A DNA stretch of 9,367 bases from Oscillospiraceae bacterium. GTDB taxonomy: Bacteria; Bacillota; Clostridia; Oscillospirales; Ruminococcaceae. A program made the translations under genes and the position numbers. The stretch lies in contig JAITVU010000145.1 in NCBI GenBank assembly GCA_031285645.1, positions 1 through 9,367 on the forward strand, read 5' to 3'. The notes under the pieces were generated by a model. The model was not told the origin of the DNA. It saw only the letters and a list, made by a program, of their open reading frames with translations, and ran no database searches. This document shows positions 1 to 6,372 of this stretch, in pieces (positions within the stretch are counted from its first letter, which is position 1; each line of letters starts with the position of its first letter).

Positions 1-3
1 ATC

Positions 4-31
4 ATAGCATGATTTTGCCAATCCATGCTAT
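4..31. promoter_or_regulatory. Perfect 8 bp inverted repeat, candidate operator
   Basis: ATAGCATG at 4-11 and CATGCTAT at 24-31 are perfect inverted repeats separated by 12 bp, so the half-site centres are 20 bp apart, about two helical turns. The right arm covers the TG and the first half of the -10 box; the left arm covers where a -35 box would lie. A dimeric regulator could bind here, for example the regulator encoded at 1658-2359, but nothing in the sequence identifies the protein. Confidence 0.4.
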
Positions 32-34
32 AAT
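26..34 (+). promoter_or_regulatory. Extended -10 promoter of the two-component operon
   Basis: A perfect TATAAT lies at 29-34 with TG at 26-27 one base upstream, giving the extended -10 form TGnTATAAT. The expected start of transcription is near 41, leaving a leader of about 58 nt before the kinase start at 100. No good -35 box lies 16-18 bp upstream (about AGCATG at 6-11), which fits an extended -10 promoter or one helped by an activator. The -10 lies inside the right arm of a dyad at 4-31. Confidence 0.55.
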
Positions 35-99
35 AAGCGCAAAGCACCTGCCCTTTATGGAGAGGCTTTGCACACAATAATTATTTTGGAGTTATATGA

Positions 100-1668
100 A
101 TGAACAAGCTGGCTTCCACCATTTTCAGAGAGCGGCCCGACACTCGGTCCGGAGCGAAAATCGCCGTCTACAATACGGCCATCATGCTGGGAATCCTGGC
201 CATTACCATATTATTTACCGAGCTGCTCTTCTACATGCATGCGGGGGATCAAAGCCTCACAATGCTCTATTTGCTGTCCGTGCTGATCATTTCCCTTATC
301 ACGCCCAGCTATGTTTACGGCATCGCCGCCGCCCTCATCGCGACGCTGGCCTGTGATTTTTTCATCACTGAACCCCGGCTGGGATTCAGCTTCACGCGGG
401 GCCTGCCCATCACGCTTGTGACGATGCTTGTGGCGACTTTCCTGATCAGCACACTGACCGTACAGGTTAAAAGCCAGCAGCGTCTGGCCACCATACGAGA
501 ACAAAGGATGCAGCTTCTCTACGAAATCAACCAAAAGCTGCTGGCGGCCAGGGACCTTGAAACAATCATCAGCCTGACGGCCGACTATTTAATAGAAAAC
601 CTCAAACGCTCCGTGGTCTTTTATACCGCCGATCCGGTCATGGACCCTCAAAGCGGCCATATTCGGATATACGGCGACAGCGGCAGCGCCGATATCTTCA
701 GCAACGAAAACGAGATCAAGCGCGTACACAGGATATTCCGGCACGCCGCGGCGTCCCTGGATATGGACGACGCGGCTTACGGCGTCGTCTACGTTCCCGT
801 TGTCTCAAAAGAGACCATCCTGGGCGTCATCGGCATTAACTGTGAGAACCGGAACCTGGAGCAGGGAAAATATAATTTCATCCAGATGCTTTCCGGCCAG
901 GTCGCGCTGGCGCTTGAACTGCAGTATCTTTCAAACGAGCAAAACCGCATCCTTGTGGATGCCGAAAAGGAAAAAATGCGCGGCACCCTCCTGCGTTCCA
1001 TATCCCATGATTTGCGCACACCGCTGACAAGCATCCTCGGCGCGGGTTCCACCATCCTTGAGCAAACGGATATGGACAGGGACACGGTTGAAAATCTGAC
1101 AACGGATATATGCGACAACGCCAAGTGGCTGATCCGCATGGTTGAAAACATCCTGACCATAACCAAAATCACAAGCGACACCATGACGCTCCATAAAAAG
1201 CCGGAAGCTGTGGAGGAAGTGATCTCCCACACCGTTTCAATTGTGCGCAAACGCTTTCCCGGCTGCAACATCCATGTGCGTATTCCGGACGAACTGCTGA
1301 TGGTGCCGATGGACGCGACACTGATCGCGCAGGTCCTCATCAACCTGCTGGAAAACGCGATTAAAAACTCGCCTGAAATTTCCCTGATTCTCATGAATGT
1401 GCGCAGGCACGAGACCTATGTCCAGTTTGAGGTCAGCGATAACGGCAGCGGCTTGCCCGAACACCTGCTCGACGATTTATTTGAAATCCATCCGCCGCAT
1501 ATTGAACAGGCTGTCGACGCATCGCGCGGAATGGGCATCGGCCTCTCTATTTGCCGAACCATTATTCAGGCGCACGGCGGGTATATCGAGGGGCATAACC
1601 GCAGCGAGGGCGGCGCCAAATTCACTTTCTATCTGCCGCTTGGGGAGGGTAGCCGCCATGGCAGCTGA
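100..1668 (+). CDS. KdpD-like sensor histidine kinase, short form without KdpD/USP domains
   Basis: Membrane sensor kinase of 522 residues that should autophosphorylate on His and pass phosphate to the regulator encoded next. About four transmembrane segments (near residues 23-45, 52-69, 71-89 and 101-123) form a DUF4118-type module with the typical FFITEPRLGFSF stretch at 87-98. A GAF-like region (about 137-275) follows, then the dimerisation helix with the H-box SHDLRTPLT (phospho-acceptor His303). The ATPase domain has the N-box INLLENAIKNSP (Asn418), the G1 box DNGSGLP and the G2 box GMGIGLSIC. The catalytic half resembles E. coli KdpD, but that protein is near 900 residues because of an N-terminal KdpD plus USP sensor region missing here. 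The ATG at 100 is preceded by TGGAG at 87-91, 8 nt away. The gene overlaps the regulator by 11 bp. The signal sensed is unknown; potassium or osmotic stress is a family-based guess, and no kdpFABC or trk gene is visible. Confidence 0.9.
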   Translation: MNKLASTIFRERPDTRSGAKIAVYNTAIMLGILAITILFTELLFYMHAGDQSLTMLYLLSVLIISLITPSYVYGIAAALIATLACDFFITEPRLGFSFTRGLPITLVTMLVATFLISTLTVQVKSQQRLATIREQRMQLLYEINQKLLAARDLETIISLTADYLIENLKRSVVFYTADPVMDPQSGHIRIYGDSGSADIFSNENEIKRVHRIFRHAAASLDMDDAAYGVVYVPVVSKETILGVIGINCENRNLEQGKYNFIQMLSGQVALALELQYLSNEQNRILVDAEKEKMRGTLLRSISHDLRTPLTSILGAGSTILEQTDMDRDTVENLTTDICDNAKWLIRMVENILTITKITSDTMTLHKKPEAVEEVISHTVSIVRKRFPGCNIHVRIPDELLMVPMDATLIAQVLINLLENAIKNSPEISLILMNVRRHETYVQFEVSDNGSGLPEHLLDDLFEIHPPHIEQAVDASRGMGIGLSICRTIIQAHGGYIEGHNRSEGGAKFTFYLPLGEGSRHGS

Positions 1669-2359
1669 AGCGAGCATTCTGGTTGTTGAGGATGAAAAGG
1701 TGATCAGCAACTTTTTGCGCACGGTCCTGGCCGCGCACGATTACAGCGTTTTGCACGCCGCGACCGGCAGCGAAGCTGTTTCCATGGCCGCGTCTTACAG
1801 CCCCAGCCTGATGCTCCTTGATCTGGGGCTCCCCGATATTGACGGCATGCATGTGCTTTCCAGCGTTCGCGGCTGGTCGGACATGCCCGTTATTATTGTC
1901 TCGGCCCGGCAGGATGAATATGAAAAAGTAGCGGCCCTGGACGCAGGCGCCAACGATTACGTCACAAAACCGTTTGGGAACAGCGAGTTGCTGGCGCGAA
2001 TCCGCACGGCGCTGCGCCAACATGATAAAATGTCCGGTTACCGCATGGAGAGCCGCTTTACGTCCGGTGGGTTTGTCATCGATTATGTCAAACGCCTTGT
2101 CAGCGTCGATCATCGGGACGTTCACCTCACGCCGATCGAATACAAAATCATGGTCATGCTTTGCCGCAACGCGGGCAAGGTGCTTACGCACGACGCCATT
2201 ATCAGGGAAATATGGGGCCCGTTTGCCAGCGACACGCAGGTTCTGCGCGTCAACATGGCCAATATAAGGCGTAAGATTGAAAGAAATCCGGCCGATCCGC
2301 AATACATTCTGACAGAAGTCGGCGTCGGATACCGCATGACGGAAGCGGACGGGGATTGA
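1658..2359 (+). CDS. kdpE: KdpE-family response regulator (OmpR/PhoB type)
   Basis: DNA-binding regulator of 233 residues. The receiver domain (about 5-118) has the acidic pair Glu11-Asp12, phospho-acceptor Asp55 in LLDLGLPD, Ser82 and Lys104 in the TKPFG motif. The stretch from VSAR to ALDAGANDYVTKPFG is very close to E. coli KdpE. A winged-helix domain follows (about 133-228), with LTPIEYKIMVML, GKVLTHDAIIREIWGP (the WGP is typical of KdpE) and a C-terminal YILTEVGVGYRM wing. The ATG at 1658 lies inside the 3' end of the kinase gene, with the strong SD GGGGAGGG ending 8 nt upstream, so translation is probably coupled. The partner is almost certainly the adjacent kinase. The family assignment is firm, but the regulated genes are not: no kdpFABC operon is seen, so a trk/ktr potassium system or another target is possible. 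Confidence 0.9.
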   Translation: MAAEASILVVEDEKVISNFLRTVLAAHDYSVLHAATGSEAVSMAASYSPSLMLLDLGLPDIDGMHVLSSVRGWSDMPVIIVSARQDEYEKVAALDAGANDYVTKPFGNSELLARIRTALRQHDKMSGYRMESRFTSGGFVIDYVKRLVSVDHRDVHLTPIEYKIMVMLCRNAGKVLTHDAIIREIWGPFASDTQVLRVNMANIRRKIERNPADPQYILTEVGVGYRMTEADGD

Positions 2360-2407
2360 AATGTTTATGATATTGCCACATTAGTTAAAACTCAACCTGC
2401 TTTAAAC

Positions 2408-2456
2408 CGCGGCGCGCGTCGTTTGCCGCGTCCTTAAAATTGTCTGGCAATTTTAA
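2408..2456. other. Two short dyads after the two-component operon
   Basis: The 215 bp gap 2360-2574 starts with two adjacent inverted repeats. CGCGGC (2408-2413) pairs with GCCGCG (2425-2430) across 11 nt, and TTAAAATTG (2434-2442) pairs with CAATTTTAA (2448-2456) across TCTGG. Neither is followed by a run of T, so a Rho-independent terminator is not convincing. They could be a weak terminator pair, an mRNA 3' end or a protein-binding site. The rest of the gap holds the candidate promoter and leader of the next gene. Confidence 0.3.
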
Positions 2457-2475
2457 AGCTGTACTGCTGTAACAG

Positions 2476-2504
2476 TTGAATAATGACGGATTTTGAGGTA
2501 TCAT
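2476..2504 (+). promoter_or_regulatory. Candidate sigma-A promoter for the 122-residue gene
   Basis: TTGAAT at 2476-2481 and TATCAT at 2499-2504 are separated by 17 bp, matching the -35 and -10 consensus at 4 of 6 and 5 of 6 positions. Transcription would start near 2511 and give a leader of about 64 nt that contains the hairpin at 2529-2549. A weaker alternative is TTGAGG at 2493-2498 with TATATG at 2517-2522 (18 bp spacing). Confidence 0.4.
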
Positions 2505-2528
2505 TAATTATATGGGTATATGAGCGTC

Positions 2529-2549
2529 CAAACAGTATGCGTCTGTTTG
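2529..2549 (+). other. Leader hairpin upstream of the 122-residue gene
   Basis: CAAACAG (2529-2535) and CTGTTTG (2543-2549) are perfect 7 bp arms around a 7 nt loop, followed by T-rich TTATTTT. The structure ends 13 nt before the GGGAGG ribosome binding site at 2563-2568. It could be a weak attenuator, an operator or a stabilising 5' hairpin. Confidence 0.35.
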
Positions 2550-2574
2550 TTATTTTGACTATGGGAGGCTATAT

Positions 2575-2943
2575 ATGGACCAGGTAAGCAGAATTCACGT
2601 CGCCCTTGACAAAACCCTGATTGCCAATCTGATCAACGGCCTGTACGGCGGCGCAAAAAGAAAGGTATTGAAAGTCGTTATCGACATCGACGGCCGGTTT
2701 CATGTCGAGTCGAAGGACCTCAGAATGACCATCACCTTTGATACAGGCGGCCAAAGCATCAAGACCATTCATCTTCACAACGAAAAACATTATACCGAAA
2801 TCACCGAGCAGGATATCAGGGACGCGGGGCTGACATCTGTGGCAAACGATGTTGTCCGGGAGCTGAAAGAAAAATTCAGTGCCGTCCACCACAGCCTGTC
2901 GGACAGCATCGCGGTCTTTGGCCGCACCTATGGCGGAAACTGA
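2575..2943 (+). CDS. Hypothetical protein, 122 residues, unrecognised family
   Basis: I do not recognise this family. The start is well supported: GGGAGG at 2563-2568 lies 6 nt before the ATG, and the frame is open to TGA at 2941-2943 with base composition like its neighbours. The protein looks soluble and cytoplasmic, with no signal peptide, membrane segment or cysteine. By eye it has an N-terminal amphipathic helix (about 9-25), then four beta strands (VLKVVIDIDG, RFHVES, MTITFDT, IKTIHLHN; about 32-79), then a helical C-terminal half starting ITEQDIRDAGL (about 86-117). This suggests a small alpha/beta fold rather than a membrane or DNA-binding protein. It lies between the KdpE-like gene and pyrH, with its own probable promoter, and is separated from pyrH by a hairpin and another promoter, so it is probably a single-gene unit. 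Confidence 0.75.
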   Translation: MDQVSRIHVALDKTLIANLINGLYGGAKRKVLKVVIDIDGRFHVESKDLRMTITFDTGGQSIKTIHLHNEKHYTEITEQDIRDAGLTSVANDVVRELKEKFSAVHHSLSDSIAVFGRTYGGN

Positions 2944-2980
2944 CATATAAATTTATAAAGGCGCGCCGGGCAATGTGGTT

Positions 2981-3001
2981 TGGCGCGCTGTTTGCGCGCC
3001 A
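2981..3001 (+). terminator. GC-rich hairpin after the 122-residue gene, possible terminator
   Basis: TGGCGCGC (2981-2988) and GCGCGCCA (2994-3001) form a perfect 8 bp GC-rich stem with a TGTTT loop, 38 nt after the stop codon. A third copy of the core, the self-complementary GGCGCGCC at 2960-2967, could pair with either arm and so compete. No T-run follows (next bases TCAGGATC), so intrinsic termination is uncertain. It lies upstream of the pyrH promoter, where a terminator would be expected. Confidence 0.4.
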
Positions 3002-3049
3002 TCAGGATCAATCCGTTTGATTTGTGCCCCGTTTACCGCAAAAATATAC

Positions 3050-3078
3050 TTTACATCCCCTGTGAGATATTGTAGAAT
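3050..3078 (+). promoter_or_regulatory. Strong sigma-A-like promoter for the pyrH operon
   Basis: TTTACA at 3050-3055 and TAGAAT at 3073-3078 are exactly 17 bp apart, each with 5 of 6 consensus matches. Transcription would begin near 3085, giving a leader of about 100 nt before pyrH. In that leader CCGGCT (3090-3095) can pair with AGCCGG (3125-3130), a weak long-range stem. This is the best promoter seen before the main operon and probably drives much of it. Confidence 0.6.
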
Positions 3079-3187
3079 AGTTTGTGATACCGGCTGTCCC
3101 GCGGCACTTCCGTTTTATCTGCAAAGCCGGCATAACATAAGTTCCATCGATTGGGTTTATACGCAAAAAAATGATTGGAGTGATGCT

Positions 3188-3895
3188 ATGTCGTCGCAAT
3201 ATAAACGGGTCCTGCTAAAAATCAGCGGCGAGGCGCTGGCGGGAGAAAGTGGGTTCGGACTTGATTACGACGTGGTTTTTCGTATATGTGAAAGCATTAA
3301 GCAATGCCTTGACCTGGGTGTTCAAATCGCCATTGTCGTTGGCGGGGGGAATTTCTGGCGGGGGCGTACAAGCGGTAAAATGGACCGGACGCGCGCCGAC
3401 CACATGGGCATGCTGGCGACAGTCATGAATTCTCTCGCTTTGGCCGACGCGCTGGAAGCGCAGGATGTCAATGTCCGTGTCCAGACAGCCATTACCATGC
3501 AGCAGATCGCGGAGCCCTATATCCGCAATCGAGCCGTCAGGCATCTGGAAAAAGATCGCGTCGTGATATTCGGATGCGGTTCCGGCAACCCCTTCTTCTC
3601 GACCGATACAACCTCGGCGCTCCGGGCGGCCGAAATTGACGCCGATATTTTCTTTAAAGCCACCATGACCGACGGCATTTATGACAGTGACCCGAAATTG
3701 AACGCCGACGCCAAGAAATACGACGAGATCACCTACTCAAAAATTATGGCGGACAACCTTAAACTGATGGACTCCACCGCCACTTCCCTTTGTAAGGACA
3801 ATAACATTCCGATCCTTGTTTTCAATATATCCGATCCCCACAACATCGTCCGGGCTATGAAAGGCGAAAAAATCGGGACGATTGTTCGGGCATGA
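3188..3895 (+). CDS. pyrH: UMP kinase (uridylate kinase)
   Basis: Bacterial UMP kinase of the amino-acid-kinase fold, 235 residues, the usual family length. It phosphorylates UMP to UDP with ATP in pyrimidine nucleotide synthesis and works in the cytoplasm as a hexamer in characterised members. Family motifs run in order: LLKISGEAL (9-17) at the phosphate-binding N-terminus, [10 protein letters not shown] (50-59), [14 protein letters not shown] (68-81), the [20 protein letters not shown] stretch (131-150) and [13 protein letters not shown] (157-169). The ATG at 3188 has TTGGAG at 3175-3180, 7 nt upstream. The same frame is open further 5', but without an SD and without family similarity. It opens the operon with frr 41 bp downstream. 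rpsB and tsf, which often precede pyrH in Firmicutes, are not immediately upstream. Confidence 0.98.
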   Translation: MSSQYKRVLLKISGEALAGESGFGLDYDVVFRICESIKQCLDLGVQIAIVVGGGNFWRGRTSGKMDRTRADHMGMLATVMNSLALADALEAQDVNVRVQTAITMQQIAEPYIRNRAVRHLEKDRVVIFGCGSGNPFFSTDTTSALRAAEIDADIFFKATMTDGIYDSDPKLNADAKKYDEITYSKIMADNLKLMDSTATSLCKDNNIPILVFNISDPHNIVRAMKGEKIGTIVRA

Positions 3896-3936
3896 TCTCA
3901 CATTTACTTTCTTAAACGACGGAAAGGATGAAATAC

Positions 3937-4491
3937 ATGGATAACGAAATTAAGAATTTTGAAGAAAAGATGCAAAAGACGATCAGCGTTCTGCATAACG
4001 AGCTCTCTTCCGTGCGTGCGGGGCGCGCGAATCCGGCCATCCTTGACAAGGTTATGGTTGATTATTACGGCACGCCGACGCCCATTCAGCAAATGGCTGC
4101 CGTATCCGTTTCCGAAGCGCGCATCCTCGTTATTCAGCCCTGGGATAAAAGCATGATCGCGGCGATTGAGAAAGCGATCCAGAAATCCGACATCGGCATT
4201 AACCCGAGCAATGACGGCAACGTCATCCGCATCGCCTTCCCCCAGCCGACCGAGGAGCGCCGCCGTGAGCTCTGTAAAGAAGTGCATAAGATAGCGGAGG
4301 ATTCCAAAATCGCCGTCCGCTCCATACGCCGTGACGCCAACGAGAAGTTCAAGGCGCTGAAAAAGAAAAGCGAAATCACTGAGGACGACCTTAAAGATCT
4401 TGAGAAAGAAATCCAGACCCTGACGGACAACTTTATCAAAGAAGTTGATAAAATAGCCGCCGCGAAAGAGAAAGAAATTCTTGAAATTTAA
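3937..4491 (+). CDS. frr: Ribosome recycling factor
   Basis: RRF of 184 residues, the family length (about 185). With EF-G it splits the post-termination ribosome so that subunits can be reused. Recognisable blocks are VRAGRANPAILDKVMVDYYGTPTP near the N-terminus, IGINPSNDGNVIRIAFPQPTEERR in the middle, and the long charged C-terminal helix rich in KK, EK and DDL that forms the three-helix bundle. There are two in-frame ATGs. The one at 3928 directly abuts the GGAAAGG SD (3921-3927) and is too close, whereas 3937 lies 9 nt downstream and gives the normal N-terminus MDNEIKNFEEKM, so I chose 3937. The gene follows pyrH closely, the standard bacterial arrangement. Confidence 0.97.
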   Translation: MDNEIKNFEEKMQKTISVLHNELSSVRAGRANPAILDKVMVDYYGTPTPIQQMAAVSVSEARILVIQPWDKSMIAAIEKAIQKSDIGINPSNDGNVIRIAFPQPTEERRRELCKEVHKIAEDSKIAVRSIRRDANEKFKALKKKSEITEDDLKDLEKEIQTLTDNFIKEVDKIAAAKEKEILEI

Positions 4492-4527
4492 CGCAAAAGA
4501 TAATAAAATATAAAGGCATTTATACGC

Positions 4528-4553
4528 AAGTGTCTCGCGCAAGCGGGACACTT
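4528..4553 (+). other. Stable hairpin with GCAA tetraloop between frr and uppS
   Basis: In the 151 bp gap, positions 4528-4538 pair with 4543-4553 to make an 11 bp stem (AAGTGTCTCGC against GCGGGACACTT, one G-U pair) closed by a C(GCAA)G loop of the very stable GNRA class. It is followed by CGGATTATATAG, without a T-run, so it is a poor intrinsic terminator. An mRNA processing, stability or differential-expression element inside the operon is more likely. The rest of the gap is AT-rich with no convincing promoter. Confidence 0.5.
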
Positions 4554-4642
4554 CGGATTATATAGTCAAACAGTTTAAAACAGGCCGTTATATATATGCT
4601 GTTAACAATTTAATTATTTTAATTGGAGTTACTCTTAAATAT

Positions 4643-5362
4643 ATGCAAAAAAAAGAGCAAAATAATGATATTCCGCGCCATGTCGGCATCATAATGGACG
4701 GAAACGGCCGCTGGGCCGTCAAGCGCGGCATGCCGCGCAAGGCCGGATATAAATACGGCGCCGACGTCTTCACAAAAATAGCGCGGTACGCGGCGAAACT
4801 TGGCGTTGAATTCCTGACCGTTTACACATTTTCAACCGAAAACTGGAGCCGCCCGCCCGAAGAGGTTGCCGCCATCATGGATCTTTTGCGAACTTTCCTC
4901 AGGGACGCGGAGAAATATCGCAAGGACAACATGCGCCTGATCGTGCTGGGCGACCCTGCCCCGCTGGCTTCTGATATTCAAAAAGAAATTGAGCGTATTC
5001 ACAGAGAATCCAGCGGCAACACCGGCATGACCGTCAATATCGCCCTCAATTATGGCGGGCGCGACGAACTTGTACACGCCGCAAGGGCGCTTATGAGCCG
5101 GTTTCGTGACGGTATGATCACCGATATCGACGCTGTCACGGCCGATGATTTCGCGGCCTGCCTCTACACAGCCGGTCAGCCGGATGTGGATCTTATCATC
5201 CGCGCGGGCGGTGAGATGCGCCTATCAAATTTTCTGCTTTGGCAGAGCGCTTATGCGGAATACACGTTTCCTCAGGTGTTGTGGCCCGATTTCACCCCGC
5301 GTCACTTCGACGAGGCCCTCGACGCCTATGCCCGGCGAGACAGGCGTTTTGGCGGCGTATAA
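4643..5362 (+). CDS. uppS: Undecaprenyl diphosphate synthase (isoprenyl transferase)
   Basis: Cis-prenyltransferase of 239 residues that condenses IPP onto farnesyl diphosphate to make C55-PP, the lipid carrier precursor for peptidoglycan and other wall polymers. Motifs: HVGIIMDGNGRWA (13-25) with catalytic Asp19, TVYTFSTENWSRP (59-71), NIALNYGGRDEL (132-143), and the C-terminal IIRAGGEMRLSNFLLWQSAYAE (185-206), which binds IPP and Mg. One difference stands out: the usual GHKAGA segment after the P-loop reads GYKYGA, so Tyr36 replaces the His (His43 in E. coli) that is usual here. The ATG at 4643 is the only reasonable start, but the nearest SD (TTGGAG, 4623-4628) lies 14 nt away, longer than usual, which may mean modest translation. 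The gene is followed 33 bp later by cdsA, as in many bacteria. Confidence 0.97.
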   Translation: MQKKEQNNDIPRHVGIIMDGNGRWAVKRGMPRKAGYKYGADVFTKIARYAAKLGVEFLTVYTFSTENWSRPPEEVAAIMDLLRTFLRDAEKYRKDNMRLIVLGDPAPLASDIQKEIERIHRESSGNTGMTVNIALNYGGRDELVHAARALMSRFRDGMITDIDAVTADDFAACLYTAGQPDVDLIIRAGGEMRLSNFLLWQSAYAEYTFPQVLWPDFTPRHFDEALDAYARRDRRFGGV

Positions 5363-5395
5363 TCTCCGCCGACAACAATAGAAACGGGGCATTTT

Positions 5396-6235
5396 ATGAA
5401 ACAGCGCGTTATATCCTCACTGATCGGCCTTGGCGTCCTGGTCGTTGTCTTCTTCTTTTTAGACACGCTTTTATTTAATATTGTCATCGGCCTCATCGGC
5501 GTTTTGGCTGTTCTTGAACTGCTCAACGCCGTTAAATGCACGCGGTTCCGTGCTTTAACGGCGCTCGGCGTCTTTATCGCCGCCGCCATACCCTTCGCCC
5601 AGGAACACAATGTGCGCGTACTGATGCCCGCAATCCTGTTCGTGCTTGTTTTGGCATTCTTTATCATCCTGCTCAAAGATCACGAAAAGCTGCGCGTGGA
5701 ACAAGTGGCGATGGTCTTTTTATTCTCCGTTTTCGTCCCTGTTTTCTTTTCGTCCGCAATCTATCTGCGCAACAGTTTTGGCGCGGGCGTTGGCGGGCTT
5801 TATCTGCTTTGGGCGCTGGGGTCGGCATGGCTGAGCGATACGGGCGCCTATTTTACCGGGCGCGCGTTTGGAAAGCGCAAGCTGGCGCCGCTGATCAGTC
5901 CCAAAAAGACTGTGGAAGGCGCGATAGGCGGTGTCGTTGTCGCCACGGCCGCCATGGTTTTAGTCGCTTACCTTTACCAGAGCGCGATGGCGCTCTGGGC
6001 TTATCCCATTACTGTAAACTATCTTTTGCTTGTGTTGCTGACGCCCGTGTTCTCTGTCATCGGCATATTGGGCGATCTCTCCGCCTCCGTGATTAAAAGG
6101 CAGTTCGACGTCAAGGACTACGGCAACATCATGCCGGGTCACGGTGGTATTATGGACCGTTTCGACAGCGCCCTGTTCACGCTTCCGGCTGTTTTTATCG
6201 CCGTTCAGCATATTGTCGTCGTCGCGATTAAGTAG
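5396..6235 (+). CDS. cdsA: Phosphatidate cytidylyltransferase (CDP-diacylglycerol synthase)
   Basis: Integral membrane enzyme of 279 residues that makes CDP-diacylglycerol and diphosphate from phosphatidate and CTP, the branch point for phosphatidylglycerol and related phospholipids. Most of the chain is hydrophobic, with about seven or eight membrane segments starting at residue 5. The conserved loop DTGAYFTGRAFGKRKLAP, followed by SPKKTVEGAIGG, lies at 148-179. The C-terminal family signature spans 231-257 (S-x-x-K-R, then K-D-x-G, then PGHGG-x-x-DR-x-D) and matches the CDS family pattern in full, including the catalytic-site Lys-Asp and the Asp-Arg-x-Asp. The ATG at 5396 has a weak G-rich SD (GGGG, 5386-5389) 6 nt upstream. 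It lies 33 bp after uppS and 137 bp before dxr. Confidence 0.97.
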   Translation: MKQRVISSLIGLGVLVVVFFFLDTLLFNIVIGLIGVLAVLELLNAVKCTRFRALTALGVFIAAAIPFAQEHNVRVLMPAILFVLVLAFFIILLKDHEKLRVEQVAMVFLFSVFVPVFFSSAIYLRNSFGAGVGGLYLLWALGSAWLSDTGAYFTGRAFGKRKLAPLISPKKTVEGAIGGVVVATAAMVLVAYLYQSAMALWAYPITVNYLLLVLLTPVFSVIGILGDLSASVIKRQFDVKDYGNIMPGHGGIMDRFDSALFTLPAVFIAVQHIVVVAIK

Positions 6236-6372
6236 AGGCGGGCGCGTTCAGAGCCGTGGCATTATGTAAGCTCGATTTTTCTCAGGCAGTGAATGGCTTA
6301 TTTAACCAGAAATTTTATTTCCCTGTCATATACGGAATTTATCATACTATACTATAATAACCGGGTGATTAT

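Noticed and set aside
15..34. TTGCCA at 15-20 as the -35 box for TATAAT at 29-34
   Set aside because: The spacing is only 8 bp, far below the required 16-18. The extended -10 explanation is better.
96..356. ATG at 96 as start of a different 86-codon frame
   Set aside because: It runs in another frame from the kinase, gives a His/Arg-rich translation with no recognisable domain, and the TGGAG SD is better spaced for ATG 100.
789..1394. Long open frame on the minus strand opposite the histidine kinase (similar ones at 1622-2302, 3904-4551 and 6369-7046)
   Set aside because: They lie wholly or mostly antisense to genes with complete family motifs, have low-complexity or unfamiliar translations and no convincing ribosome binding site. 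They are shadow frames caused by the codon bias of the true genes.
3928..3936. Upstream ATG at 3928 as the frr start
   Set aside because: It directly abuts the GGAAAGG SD with no spacer and would add three residues to a protein that already has the family length from 3937.
6353..6358. Perfect TATAAT just before dxr as its promoter
   Set aside because: Transcription would start near 6365, inside the ribosome binding site, leaving almost no leader, and no -35 lies at 16-18 bp. Overlapping AT repeats (TATACT, TATCAT) make it look accidental, though an upstream start using TATACT at 6348-6353 cannot be excluded.
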